The notes beneath the pieces were generated by a model that did not search any database, was not told where the DNA came from, and was given only the letters and a program-made list of their open reading frames with translations. A DNA stretch of 27,810 nucleotides from assembly GCA_041499515.1 (NCBI GenBank), contig JBGQKM010000037.1, positions 1 to 27,810 on the forward strand, in the 5' to 3' direction. Origin of the DNA: PALSA-1355 sp041499515 (GTDB lineage Bacteria; Planctomycetota; Planctomycetia; Pirellulales; PALSA-1355). The translations under genes and the position numbers were made by a program. Below are positions 16,173 through 24,456 of the stretch, piece by piece; the stretch's first letter is position 1; every line of letters starts with the position of its first letter.

Positions 16173-19100
16173 ATGGCCCGACTGGTTCAGAATTTGCCTG
16201 CTCAAGAGCAGCCCGAGCCGCTGAGCTTGGCGGAACTGGAGCAGGCCATCCGCGCCACCGATCCGACCGCCTTGCTCGTTTCGCCGCGCATTCTGCGGCG
16301 GGTGATCAAACAAGACGCCGGCGTCAGCGGCATCGGTTTGCGGGTGCCGCACCGCAAGACGTACGTCATCGCGCGCGAAGATTTGCTGGCGATCGTGGAC
16401 CGGGACGAGCTGGACCTGGAGGCCGGCGCCGAGCTTCCCGAAAACGTGATCCTGCTTGCTCGGCCCACTCCTGAGACGCTGTCGTCCTTGCAGTCCGACG
16501 AAGCGCTGATCAAGTGTTGGCGGCTGCTGTTTCATGCGCGGGTGCATGTGGCGCTGGACCAATTGATTGCCGAGGGAAAGCTCGGCGGCGACGATCTCGG
16601 CAGTCGCATCCAGCAAATTGGCGAAGCGGAGTTCGAGGAAATCCGCTCGGTATTACGGCAGGAAGACTACTTGCTCCCGCCGAAAACCGATCTGACGGTG
16701 TACGTCGAATTCGTCGCGGTGTACCTGGAATTGCGAACCTTTGCGCCCAGTTTTCTCCGCAGCTATTTTCCGGCCTTGCAGGATTTACATCAGATCGACG
16801 AACTGCTGCGGCGCGACGTCGACGGCGAACACCTGTTGACGAGCACGCGTCCCGAGGGCGCCCCCGACCCGACTTTTCCGACCGACGCGTCCGGGGGCGA
16901 GCGCGTCGGCGTGGCGGATCGCTTGGATGAGTCGCAACCGAGACTCCTGCCGCGGCGCTTGCCGGCGCGCAAACGATCGAGTCGCACGGCCACGGCCCTG
17001 CTGGCCAAGGCGGACCACGTCAGCATGTTGGGAAATCTCGTGCGGGCGGCGATCCTGCGCACGCGGGCGGCCCGCCATGCCGTGCCCGAGGTATCGGTCG
17101 CGGCCCGCGACCGGGCGCGCGCCGAGCTCGGACGGCTGGCGCGACGGTTGCAAGCGGCTTTGAATTTCACCGATCATGAAGCGGACGAGTGGACTCGGTC
17201 GCTGGTCTCGTTGCTCGATCAATCGGCGCGCGGCATCTGGACGGCCGAAGCGCGCATGTTGTACGACCTGCAAAAAGTGTGCGTCGACCACGAACGAGGC
17301 ATCTACACGCTGGATATTCTCGGCTGGGCGCGCTCTTTTGGCCGCAAACCGATCAAGCGTTTTCTGTCGGGCCAGCGCGACGTCTTGGTCTCGAAGCACT
17401 TGCGCTCGGCGGCACAGCGCCTGCCTTCGGCCAAGCTTTCCAATCGAGCCCGCAGCAGGCTGGCCGGCCTTCTGCAGTCGGCCGTGCATCGGGCCGAGGC
17501 GAGCCTGCGGGCTCGTTTCACGCCGGTGGTCGAGCGCGCTTTGGACCAGGTGAAGTTGCTGCCGCAGAATCCGCCAGAGCACGTGGCACGCAAGAAGCTG
17601 GTCGACGAAATCCTGGACCGCATCGTCGACCGTGGATTTCTGTCGATGGGCGATTTGCGAGACGCGCTGTCGCGCAATAATCTGAAGTTGCCCGATCTGG
17701 CCAACGTCGAGCAGCTCTTGCTGGGCGATCAGCTCTTGCAGGCCGACAAGCAATTGGCCGCCAGCCTCGACGGCGTGTATCGTGGCGGCGAGGTCTATTT
17801 GCGCTGGCCGCAACGGCTCAGTTCACTGGCGTTCGGAACGCCGGTGGGGCGTTTCTTGACCCGTTATGTGGCCCTGCCGTTCGGCGGAGCGTTTCTCGTG
17901 CTGGAAGGTTTGCAGCACATTTTCGAGCCGGTCGCCCGTGCGATTTCCAGTGACGCGGACATCCATTTGGTCAGCGCGTCGCGGGTCTTGAGTTGGGGCG
18001 TGTTCCTGTTGGGCTTGCTCTACTATCCGCAGTTCCGCGCGTTGTGTCTGCGGGCGGTTCTGAGTGCCGGGCGGGTCGCGCATCGGCTGTTCCTCGAACT
18101 GCCGGTGTCTCTGCTGCGCTTGCCGTTCGTTCAGCGCGTCGTCCACAGTTGGGCATTCCAGTTGTTCAAGCAGTACGTGTTCAAGCCGCTGGTGATTTCC
18201 GCGCTGGCGGCGCCGCTGATCGCGGCGGTGTTCGGCCTTGAAGTGACGTTGACCAGTTCCCTGGTGATCTTCTTGGTCGTCAATGTGGTGCTCAATTCGC
18301 GATTCGGCCGCAATGTCGACGAAATGGTGACCGATTGGGTCGTACAGACGTGGCACCGCATTCGCATGCACGTGTTTGCCGCGTTGTTCCGACTGATCAT
18401 GGACGTGTTTCATCGCATTCTGGAGACGATCGAGCGGTTGCTCTACACGGTCGATGAATGGCTCCGCTTTCGCGCCGGCGAACGATTGTCTTCCACGATG
18501 GCCAAAGTCGTTTTGGGGTTTCTCTGGTTTTTCGTCAACTACGTGATTCGCTTCTGCGTCAACTTGCTCATCGAGCCGCAAGTCAACCCGATCAAGCATT
18601 TTCCGGTCGTGACGGTCTCGCACAAGGTTCTGCTGCCGCTCACCGGGGCTTTGATCGGCGCACTGGCCGGCCCGCTGGGAAACGCCTGGGCCAAGGCGAT
18701 CGCGCCGGTGATCGTACTCTTGACGCCCGGCATGTTTGGGTTCCTCGTCTGGGAGCTGAAAGAAAACTGGCGGCTGTATGCCGCCAATCGTCCCGGCGAC
18801 TTGCGGCCGGTTTCGATCGGCCACCACGGCGAAACCATGGTGCAGTTTCTCCGGCCCGGTTTTCGCTCGGGCACCCTGCCGAAGTTATACGCCAAGCTGC
18901 GCCGCGCCAGCCGCAAGGCCTACTGGACGCATAGTTGGAAAGCGTGTGGCAAGTATCTCGACGGTTTGCATCACGCCGGCGTGTCGCTGCGGCGGTTCGT
19001 CGATCGCGAGCTGTTGGAACTGCTGCACGAAAGCCGCGGTTGGGGCGACCGCTCGATCACGACCGGCGAGATCCACCTAGGCTGCAATCGCATCCTGGTC

Positions 19101-19580
19101 GAACTGTATTGTCCCGACCTGTCGGAAGAAAGCATGTGGCTGGCGTTCGAGGACAAAGCGGGCTGGCTGGTGGCCGGCGTCTATCGCCGCGGATGGTCCG
19201 ACACGCTGTCCGAGCTGCGGCGTCATACGCTGGCCAGCGCCCTGGCCGGGTTCTATAAAATGGCCGGCGTCGATCTGGTGCGCGAACAAATTGAAGCCCG
19301 CCTCGAGCCCGGTTCGCCCGGCTACGAGATCACGGAAGAGACGCTCGTGGTCTGGGCGACGCGCGAAGCCGCGCCCCGCGAGTATCGGCTGCGCGATTGG
19401 TCCTCGTTGAACGAGCCACGCGACGCGTGGGGCGGTTCGACCGCGGAAGATCGCGGCCATTGGGTATTCGCCGCCGCGCCGATCTCCTGGCGGCGGTGGG
19501 TGATCACCTGGGAACTGGACCAGCTCGGCGGATTCTCCAAACACCACGTGCTGGACAACGTGCATCTGCTGCCCGACTAG
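16173..19580 (+). CDS. Large multi-pass membrane protein of unknown function, 1135 aa
   Basis: The protein starts at the ATG at 16173, with AGGA 12 bases before it and a TAGAAT -10-like box at 16082-16087. Residues 1-220 are soluble and helical; 222-265 form a Pro/Asp/Arg-rich linker; 270-540 are helical and charged; about 558-880 hold several hydrophobic segments interrupted by amphipathic stretches, including LLYTVDEWLRFR near residues 756-767; the last 250 residues are soluble, with many Trp. I recognise no enzyme motif. The membrane block and the VDEWLRFR motif resemble large hypothetical proteins I associate with planctomycetes, but I cannot name a family. It is transcribed alone, and its end converges on the dehydrogenase gene with a gap of 21 bases. 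Confidence 0.85.
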   Translation: MARLVQNLPAQEQPEPLSLAELEQAIRATDPTALLVSPRILRRVIKQDAGVSGIGLRVPHRKTYVIAREDLLAIVDRDELDLEAGAELPENVILLARPTPETLSSLQSDEALIKCWRLLFHARVHVALDQLIAEGKLGGDDLGSRIQQIGEAEFEEIRSVLRQEDYLLPPKTDLTVYVEFVAVYLELRTFAPSFLRSYFPALQDLHQIDELLRRDVDGEHLLTSTRPEGAPDPTFPTDASGGERVGVADRLDESQPRLLPRRLPARKRSSRTATALLAKADHVSMLGNLVRAAILRTRAARHAVPEVSVAARDRARAELGRLARRLQAALNFTDHEADEWTRSLVSLLDQSARGIWTAEARMLYDLQKVCVDHERGIYTLDILGWARSFGRKPIKRFLSGQRDVLVSKHLRSAAQRLPSAKLSNRARSRLAGLLQSAVHRAEASLRARFTPVVERALDQVKLLPQNPPEHVARKKLVDEILDRIVDRGFLSMGDLRDALSRNNLKLPDLANVEQLLLGDQLLQADKQLAASLDGVYRGGEVYLRWPQRLSSLAFGTPVGRFLTRYVALPFGGAFLVLEGLQHIFEPVARAISSDADIHLVSASRVLSWGVFLLGLLYYPQFRALCLRAVLSAGRVAHRLFLELPVSLLRLPFVQRVVHSWAFQLFKQYVFKPLVISALAAPLIAAVFGLEVTLTSSLVIFLVVNVVLNSRFGRNVDEMVTDWVVQTWHRIRMHVFAALFRLIMDVFHRILETIERLLYTVDEWLRFRAGERLSSTMAKVVLGFLWFFVNYVIRFCVNLLIEPQVNPIKHFPVVTVSHKVLLPLTGALIGALAGPLGNAWAKAIAPVIVLLTPGMFGFLVWELKENWRLYAANRPGDLRPVSIGHHGETMVQFLRPGFRSGTLPKLYAKLRRASRKAYWTHSWKACGKYLDGLHHAGVSLRRFVDRELLELLHESRGWGDRSITTGEIHLGCNRILVELYCPDLSEESMWLAFEDKAGWLVAGVYRRGWSDTLSELRRHTLASALAGFYKMAGVDLVREQIEARLEPGSPGYEITEETLVVWATREAAPREYRLRDWSSLNEPRDAWGGSTAEDRGHWVFAAAPISWRRWVITWELDQLGGFSKHHVLDNVHLLPD

Positions 19581-19601
19581 CCCCGGTCGCGCGCGGACAG
19601 T

Positions 19602-22600
19602 CTACTTGCGCGATTCGAGATACGCGATCACGTCGCGCAGTTCCGCGGGCGAGAGCACTTTGTCCAGCCCTTGCGGCATGATCGACGTCAGACTGGGCGT
19701 CAAGGCGTCGATGTCGCCGCGCTCGATGCGGATCTCGGCGCGATCGGTCGTGCGAATATAAATCGCCACCGCCGTCTCGCGGCTCAGCAGGCCGGCCAAA
19801 ACCTTGCCCTCCTGAGTCGTGACGTTGAAGCTTTCATAACCCCGCGCGAGACTGGAACTGGGGAAGACCATCGCCTCCAGCAGATCGCGGCGATTGCGCA
19901 CTTCGCCGATCTTGGAAAGATCGGGCCCGATCTTTTCGCCACGCCCCGCAATCCGGTGGCACGCCGCGCAGGCGGCACGCTGAGAGAAAAAGATCTCTTC
20001 ACCCCGGCCGGCGTCGCCTCCCTGGGTCGCCGTTTCCAGCGATTTCAGCTTCGCGGTCCGCTGGCGCTCGTCCGGCGCGACCCGATCGAATAATCTGCCG
20101 GCGGCCGACTGCACTTCCGGCGGATAGTTGGCAAAGGTCTCGCGCAGGCGCTCGCTCGAAAGACTGGCCAACCCAGGCGACTTCGTGAGCGAATCCACCA
20201 ATACCAGGCCCGTGCGAGCATGCACGTCATGCTCGAAAGCATGCAACAACCACGAAACCTCCAACGGCCCGCAATGTTCGACCAGCCGCGCCGCGGCCGC
20301 AAGCTGTGGGGCACTCAATTCGAATCCGCCCAGCGCCTCGGCGGCAGCCAGGCGGTCTCGCAAAACGTCTTCGCTGGCCCATTGCGCCGCCAGAAACGTG
20401 AAACCGCCGTCGGGCACCGTGGGCTTCGATTTGGCAGCCGCGCACAGCGCCGCCACCCGCAACCCCGAGGGTTGTTTTGCATCGAGCCCAATTTCCAGCA
20501 ACCGCGCGGCAAACGGTTTTGGGTCGAGCACCGACACGCTGACCACCGCCTGTTGCAACACGTCGCGATCGGCCGAGGCCAGGCTTTGTCGCAGTGCCTC
20601 GTGCCAAACCGCCGGAGCCGCTTGAAATTCGTTGGCGGCGAGCACTTCCAGCAGCATCAGCCGGGTAGCCTGGCACGTGCCTTCGCGCACCAGCGCATCG
20701 GCCACCGACTGCTGCACGGCCGGACGCTCGATCAGGGCCGCGATCGCGCCACGAGCCGTGGCCATCTGCGCGGCCGACGGATCCGCTAGCGCAAGCCAGG
20801 CGGCGACGGTGCCGGTGAGTTCGTCGGCCCAATCGGGGTGTTTTGCCAGAATGTCGACCAAGGCCCGCATCAAGGCCGCATCGTCGGTCGCCAGCAACGG
20901 CGCGACGATCTCACGAGTCAATCCCCCGCCGTCCATCTGGTCCAGCGCGATCAAGGCGCCGCGCCGCACGCTGCTCTCGTCGTGCGACAGGCCGGCCAAA
21001 GTCGCTTCGCGATGATGGATTTCGATCAACGCGTAAATCAGCGCGTGTTCGACGAAACGATCGGCCGGCCGCCGCAGCCCTTCCAACAGGGCCGGCACGG
21101 CGGCCGCCTGGCCCAAGCGGCCAAGCGCCGTGGCCGCCTCGCGTCGCACCGCCGGTGAATCGTTGGCCAACAGTTCGAGCAACGGCGCCATACTCTGCAC
21201 ATCGCGCAGATCGGAAACCGCGTGCACCGCGGCCTGCCGAACCGGCGCATCGTCGTCCGACAAAGCCTGACGCAACAACAGCCGGGCGCTCTCGGATCCG
21301 ATGCGGGCCAATGCCCAGACGGCGTACTGGCGTGGCCGATAGTCGGTGTTTTCGAATAGCGCGGTGGCCAACGATCCCATGGCCGCGTCGCCGCGATCGA
21401 CCAAGACTTCGATTGCCCGCTCGGCGACCGCCGGGCGTGCGTCGCCCAGCAAATCAGCCGTCTCGGTATCGGACGTCTTGGCCCAGTCGATTTGCAGGCC
21501 GCGCGGATCGGCAATCGCGGCGGCGTCCTGGCGGCGAATCCGATAGATTCCGCCGCCGATTTCCGGCTTGGCGATCTGCGAAGTCGGACATCCGATGTGA
21601 AACCATCCGCCGGTGTCGATCACTAGCAGGCTTCCGTCGGCGTCTTGCAGCACGTCGGTGGGATGAAAATCGGAATTCGTCGAGACCAGAAAATCTTCGT
21701 CCACGCACTCGAAAGTCGCTCCCGCCCGCGAGAGCACGTGCCGCAATACCTTGTGCGTGTTGAACTGCGCGGAATAAAGATTATCGCGATACGCTTCGCC
21801 CCAGGCCGCGCCCGCATAGCGGGCCAGGCCCGAGGGCGCCGTGACGCCGAAGCGGCTCAACGCCGGCATGAATTCCCCGGTCCGTTTGAATTCGCTCGTG
21901 CAGGGGTGTTTGCGCGGGTAGACTCCGCCATAAACAAAGTGCACTAACGCGTCGTGCCGGGCGTCGTCGGGATTGTAGAATGTCATGGTCCCGATCGTGT
22001 CACCTTCGGGCGTGAAGGCGATTTCCACCGGGTTGTCCATGCCGCCGCCGCAAAACACTTCCACGTCGCTGCCATCGGGCCGGCAGGAAAACACGCGAGC
22101 GGCCAGCCCCTTGCTGGGCATCTGGCCCTTATCGCCCTTGAATTCATGACCGTGCCGTCCGTCGCACCAGGCGATGCGGCCGGTGGGCGTGATAAAGCAG
22201 CCGTGGATATCGGCCGCATTGCCGACAAAACCAAATTTGTGCACGATCTCTTCGCGGCGGTCGGCCACGCCGTCGCCATCGGTGTCTTCCAGCCGCCAGA
22301 TGCTAGGCGGACTGGCGACGTACAGGGCGCCGCGATACCAGGCTGCGCCTTGCGGAAAGGTCATCTTGTCGGCAAACAGCGTGCTGCGGTCGAAGCGGCC
22401 GTCGCCGTCGGTGTCCTCCAACATGCGAATCATGTTGGGCAATTGTTCAAGCAGGGCGTCGGCCGGCAAATTCAGCCCGGCATTGTCGGCCACGAATAGC
22501 CGGCCGCGGTCGTCGAAGCCGGCCATGATCGGATGCTGCACCAGGGGCGCCGCGGCCACCAGTTCGACCGTAAAGCCGGCCGGCACGTGCAACGTCGCGG

Positions 22601-22691
22601 TCGTGGCTTCGGCCTGGTCGGCCGATGCTGGCGCACACCACCCGCCGACGAAAAGCAATGCCGCCCATCCCCATTCGGCAATTCGCTTCAT
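19602..22691 (-). CDS. Membrane-bound-dehydrogenase-like / HEAT-repeat / cytochrome c protein
   Basis: The 1029-residue protein starts at 22691, after GGGAGA 5 bases upstream; the open frame continues to 22775 but that extension crosses a palindromic repeat. A Sec signal (about residues 1-23) leads into a beta-propeller dehydrogenase-like domain (GFTVELVAAAPLVQHP, FDDRGRLFVADNAG) with two EDTDGDG calcium-loop-like motifs. A long helical region of HEAT-like repeats follows (LLELLANDSPAVRREAATAL and similar, about residues 430-720). The C-terminus is a c-type cytochrome: haem site CAACH at 908-912 and a candidate axial Met1005 in SIMPQGL. This is the planctomycete-type PVC dehydrogenase/haem architecture; it probably oxidises a carbohydrate-like substrate in the periplasm, substrate unknown. 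Confidence 0.9.
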   Translation of the reverse strand: MKRIAEWGWAALLFVGGWCAPASADQAEATTATLHVPAGFTVELVAAAPLVQHPIMAGFDDRGRLFVADNAGLNLPADALLEQLPNMIRMLEDTDGDGRFDRSTLFADKMTFPQGAAWYRGALYVASPPSIWRLEDTDGDGVADRREEIVHKFGFVGNAADIHGCFITPTGRIAWCDGRHGHEFKGDKGQMPSKGLAARVFSCRPDGSDVEVFCGGGMDNPVEIAFTPEGDTIGTMTFYNPDDARHDALVHFVYGGVYPRKHPCTSEFKRTGEFMPALSRFGVTAPSGLARYAGAAWGEAYRDNLYSAQFNTHKVLRHVLSRAGATFECVDEDFLVSTNSDFHPTDVLQDADGSLLVIDTGGWFHIGCPTSQIAKPEIGGGIYRIRRQDAAAIADPRGLQIDWAKTSDTETADLLGDARPAVAERAIEVLVDRGDAAMGSLATALFENTDYRPRQYAVWALARIGSESARLLLRQALSDDDAPVRQAAVHAVSDLRDVQSMAPLLELLANDSPAVRREAATALGRLGQAAAVPALLEGLRRPADRFVEHALIYALIEIHHREATLAGLSHDESSVRRGALIALDQMDGGGLTREIVAPLLATDDAALMRALVDILAKHPDWADELTGTVAAWLALADPSAAQMATARGAIAALIERPAVQQSVADALVREGTCQATRLMLLEVLAANEFQAAPAVWHEALRQSLASADRDVLQQAVVSVSVLDPKPFAARLLEIGLDAKQPSGLRVAALCAAAKSKPTVPDGGFTFLAAQWASEDVLRDRLAAAEALGGFELSAPQLAAAARLVEHCGPLEVSWLLHAFEHDVHARTGLVLVDSLTKSPGLASLSSERLRETFANYPPEVQSAAGRLFDRVAPDERQRTAKLKSLETATQGGDAGRGEEIFFSQRAACAACHRIAGRGEKIGPDLSKIGEVRNRRDLLEAMVFPSSSLARGYESFNVTTQEGKVLAGLLSRETAVAIYIRTTDRAEIRIERGDIDALTPSLTSIMPQGLDKVLSPAELRDVIAYLESRK

Positions 22692-22712
22692 TAATTCTCC
22701 CTGACGCGTGTA

Positions 22713-22742
22713 AGTACACTCTGGCAGCTTGCAACTTGACAA
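22713..22742 (-). promoter_or_regulatory. Candidate promoter of the dehydrogenase/cytochrome gene
   Basis: On the minus strand TTGTCA (22742-22737) and TGTACT (22718-22713) are 18 bases apart, leaving a very short leader to the ATG at 22691. The -35 overlaps the edge of the palindrome GAACCGGTTC (22743-22752) by adjacency, so the repeat abuts this promoter. Confidence 0.4.
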
Positions 22743-22830
22743 GAACCGGTTCAAAAACTGCGGGGACTGTCCCAATTTTGCGAAGTACTCGCAGCAAAAT
22801 GGGACTGTCCCCTTCTCTTCGCAGTTTTTA
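22743..22830. repeat. REP-like palindromic element (REPIN-type inverted pair)
   Basis: The perfect palindrome GAACCGGTTC (22743-22752) is followed by a long inverted repeat: AAAAACTGCG (22753-22762) pairs with CGCAGTTTTT (22820-22829), and the inner GGGGACTGTCCC-AATTTTGC pairs with GCAAAAT-GGGACTGTCCCC. Each GGGAC-T-GTCCC core is itself a palindrome. The whole can fold into one hairpin of about 30 base pairs with a loop near GTACTC. It lies between the divergent promoters of the dehydrogenase and amidase genes. A decayed copy is at 9620-9660. Confidence 0.75.
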
Positions 22831-22872
22831 GGCCGGCTTTATTATCTTCGCCAGGCCGCGAGTTGTACAGAG

Positions 22873-22902
22873 TTGTCCGCCGTTGGATCGAGCGGCTAGA
22901 CT
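22873..22902 (+). promoter_or_regulatory. Candidate promoter of the acetamidase/formamidase gene
   Basis: TTGTCC (22873-22878) and TAGACT (22897-22902) are 18 bases apart, and the start codon at 22963 is about 55 bases beyond the expected transcription start. This position argues against the upstream in-frame ATG at 22903 as the translation start. Confidence 0.4.
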
Positions 22903-22962
22903 ATGGGCGAATGTGCGTTGGCCACATCGGGCTTCGGTCTGTCGAACCGCGAGGAATTTCGG

Positions 22963-23853
22963 ATGAAACGTCTGGCGTTGGGCCCTCTGGTTTACGAATA
23001 TAGCCGCCACGTCGAACCCCGCCTGAAAATCGAGCCGGGCGAAACCATCGCGGTGGAAACCGAAGACGCCTTTTCCGGTCAAATCCGCACCGATGCCGAT
23101 CGCCGCGACAAGACCAAGATGCCCTATAGCAATCCGCAGACCGGCCCGATTTGGATTTCCGGCGCCGAGCCGGGCGATGCGCTGGCCGTGACGATCCAGT
23201 CGATCACGCCGACTTCCGGGCAGTGCGTCACGCGCACCGGCGATCCATTTCAACTGGCCCAATGGCTGGGCGTCGATTGCCCCCACGGCACGCACGTCTG
23301 CCCGATCCGCGAGGGACAGATCCATTGGAGCGACACGCTGGTGATTCCCTATGCGCCGATGCTGGGCTGCATCGGCACGGCGCCCAACTGGGGCGTGCCC
23401 AGCACCGCGCCGGCCGGGCCCCACGGCGGCAATATGGACATCATCGAAGTCTGTCCGGGCAACACGATCTATTTGCCGGTGTACGTGACCGGCGGATATC
23501 TCTATTTGGGCGACGCGCACGCCGCGATGGGGCACGGCGAACTTTCGGCCAACGGCCTGGAAATGCCGGCCGAAAGCGTGCTCACCATCAAACTGCTGAA
23601 GAACAAAAACCTTGCTGGTCCGCGCATCGAGTCGCCGACGGAAATCATGACCGTCGAGAGCGCCTCTCCGATGGAACGCTCGTCGGCCCAGGCCTTCGCC
23701 CGGCTCATCTTGTGGATGGAAGCCGACTACGGCTGGAATCGTTGGCGAGCGTACGACCTGCTGACGCACGTGGCCCGCCTTTCGATCGGCTACTATGCCA
23801 TCGGCACGATCGCCGCCAAGGTCGAAAAACGTTATCTCGCCCAGCCGAGCTGA
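22963..23853 (+). CDS. Acetamidase/formamidase family protein
   Basis: The 296-residue protein starts at the ATG at 22963, with GAGGA (22951-22955) 7 bases upstream; an in-frame ATG at 22903 adds 20 residues with no initiation signal. The family (FmdA/AmdA) hydrolyses formamide or short aliphatic amides to ammonia and the acid. Family features seen are ISGAEPGDALAVTI, the glycine-rich APAGPHGGNMDI and YLGDAHAAMGHGELSANGLE. In most members I know, the last motif reads GDGE; here it is GHGE, a change at a conserved acidic position that may affect metal binding or specificity. No signal peptide is present, so it acts in the cytoplasm. It is transcribed divergently from the dehydrogenase gene and alone. 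Confidence 0.87.
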   Translation: MKRLALGPLVYEYSRHVEPRLKIEPGETIAVETEDAFSGQIRTDADRRDKTKMPYSNPQTGPIWISGAEPGDALAVTIQSITPTSGQCVTRTGDPFQLAQWLGVDCPHGTHVCPIREGQIHWSDTLVIPYAPMLGCIGTAPNWGVPSTAPAGPHGGNMDIIEVCPGNTIYLPVYVTGGYLYLGDAHAAMGHGELSANGLEMPAESVLTIKLLKNKNLAGPRIESPTEIMTVESASPMERSSAQAFARLILWMEADYGWNRWRAYDLLTHVARLSIGYYAIGTIAAKVEKRYLAQPS

Positions 23854-23854
23854 G

Positions 23855-23880
23855 CGGTTCTTCGCACACGCCGTTTTTTT
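23855..23880 (+). terminator. Weak terminator candidate after the amidase gene
   Basis: CGG and CCG can pair across a long loop just before a run of seven T residues (23874-23880), directly after the stop codon. The stem is short, so this is only a possible intrinsic terminator. A stronger hairpin, CGGGCC-cttt-GGCCCG (23907-23922), follows but has no T tract. Confidence 0.3.
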
Positions 23881-23969
23881 AACACGGGCCGCGCATCGGC
23901 TGGGGGCGGGCCCTTTGGCCCGGTGCGGCGCCGGCAACGGGCAATCGGCCCCAGGGCCCCCGAAAACAT

Positions 23970-24030
23970 CAGCCAAAAATTTAACCGATAGTCTTGACAG
24001 CCGCGGATCTATAGGTTAAAAATTTGGCTG
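23970..24030 (+). promoter_or_regulatory. BlaI-type promoter/operator with mirrored 17-base arms
   Basis: CAGCCAAAAATTTAACC (23970-23986) and GGTTAAAAATTTGGCTG (24014-24030) are inverted copies matching at 15 of 17 positions, with their centres 44 bases apart (four helical turns). Between them lies TTGACA (23994-23999); a -10 TAAAAA (24017-24022), 17 bases downstream, is inside the right arm. Repressor bound at the right arm would block RNA polymerase directly. Each arm is AT-rich in a GC-rich region. The downstream BlaI-family gene is the obvious candidate to bind it. Confidence 0.68.
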
Positions 24031-24069
24031 TTGCAACCGCCGGTCCCGAAAGGAAAGCTCGACACGCCC

Positions 24070-24453
24070 ATGGACGAACACACGACCTTGAGCCGCCGCG
24101 AGCGGCAAATCATGGACATCGTCTATCTGCGGGGAGAGGCCTCGGCGACGCAGGTGCTGGCCGACTTGCCCGACCCGCCGACGCGCACGGCCGTGCGGAC
24201 GCTGCTGCGCATTCTGGAAGACAAGGGACATCTGAAGCACAGCAAGCATGGCCGGGAGTTTTTCTATCGGCCGGCCACGGCCCGCTCGCGCGCCGGCCAA
24301 TCGGCCGTGCGTCGCGTATTGCAGACCTTTTTCGGCGGCTCGCTGGAGAAAGCCGTGGCCGTCTACCTGGCCGATCCCAACGCCAAAGTATCGCGCGATG
24401 AACTGAAAAGACTTTCCGACTTGATCCGGGAAGCCAGAAAGAAGGGGAACTGA
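24070..24453 (+). CDS. blaI: BlaI/MecI-family transcriptional repressor
   Basis: The 127-residue protein starts at the ATG at 24070 (AAAGGA about 14 bases upstream); an in-frame TTG at 24031 would start inside the operator arm and is rejected. It has the BlaI winged-helix pattern: LSRRERQIMDIVY, then ASATQVLADLPDPPTRTAVR (recognition helix region), LLRILEDKGHLKHSKHG and REFFYRPA, followed by a helical dimerisation domain. In BlaI/MecI, the M56 peptidase partner triggers cleavage of the repressor between the two domains. The M56 gene starts 3 bases after the stop here, so the pair is co-transcribed and autoregulated through the mirrored operator. Confidence 0.92.
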   Translation: MDEHTTLSRRERQIMDIVYLRGEASATQVLADLPDPPTRTAVRTLLRILEDKGHLKHSKHGREFFYRPATARSRAGQSAVRRVLQTFFGGSLEKAVAVYLADPNAKVSRDELKRLSDLIREARKKGN

Positions 24454-24456
24454 ATC

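Noticed and set aside
23907..23922. CGGGCC-cttt-GGCCCG hairpin as a terminator
   Set aside because: The stem is strong but no T tract follows on either strand.
22828..23976. 382-codon minus-strand frame opposite the amidase gene
   Set aside because: Composition is Arg/Gly/His/Asp-rich with no motif; the plus-strand frame has clear family signatures, a ribosome site and a promoter.
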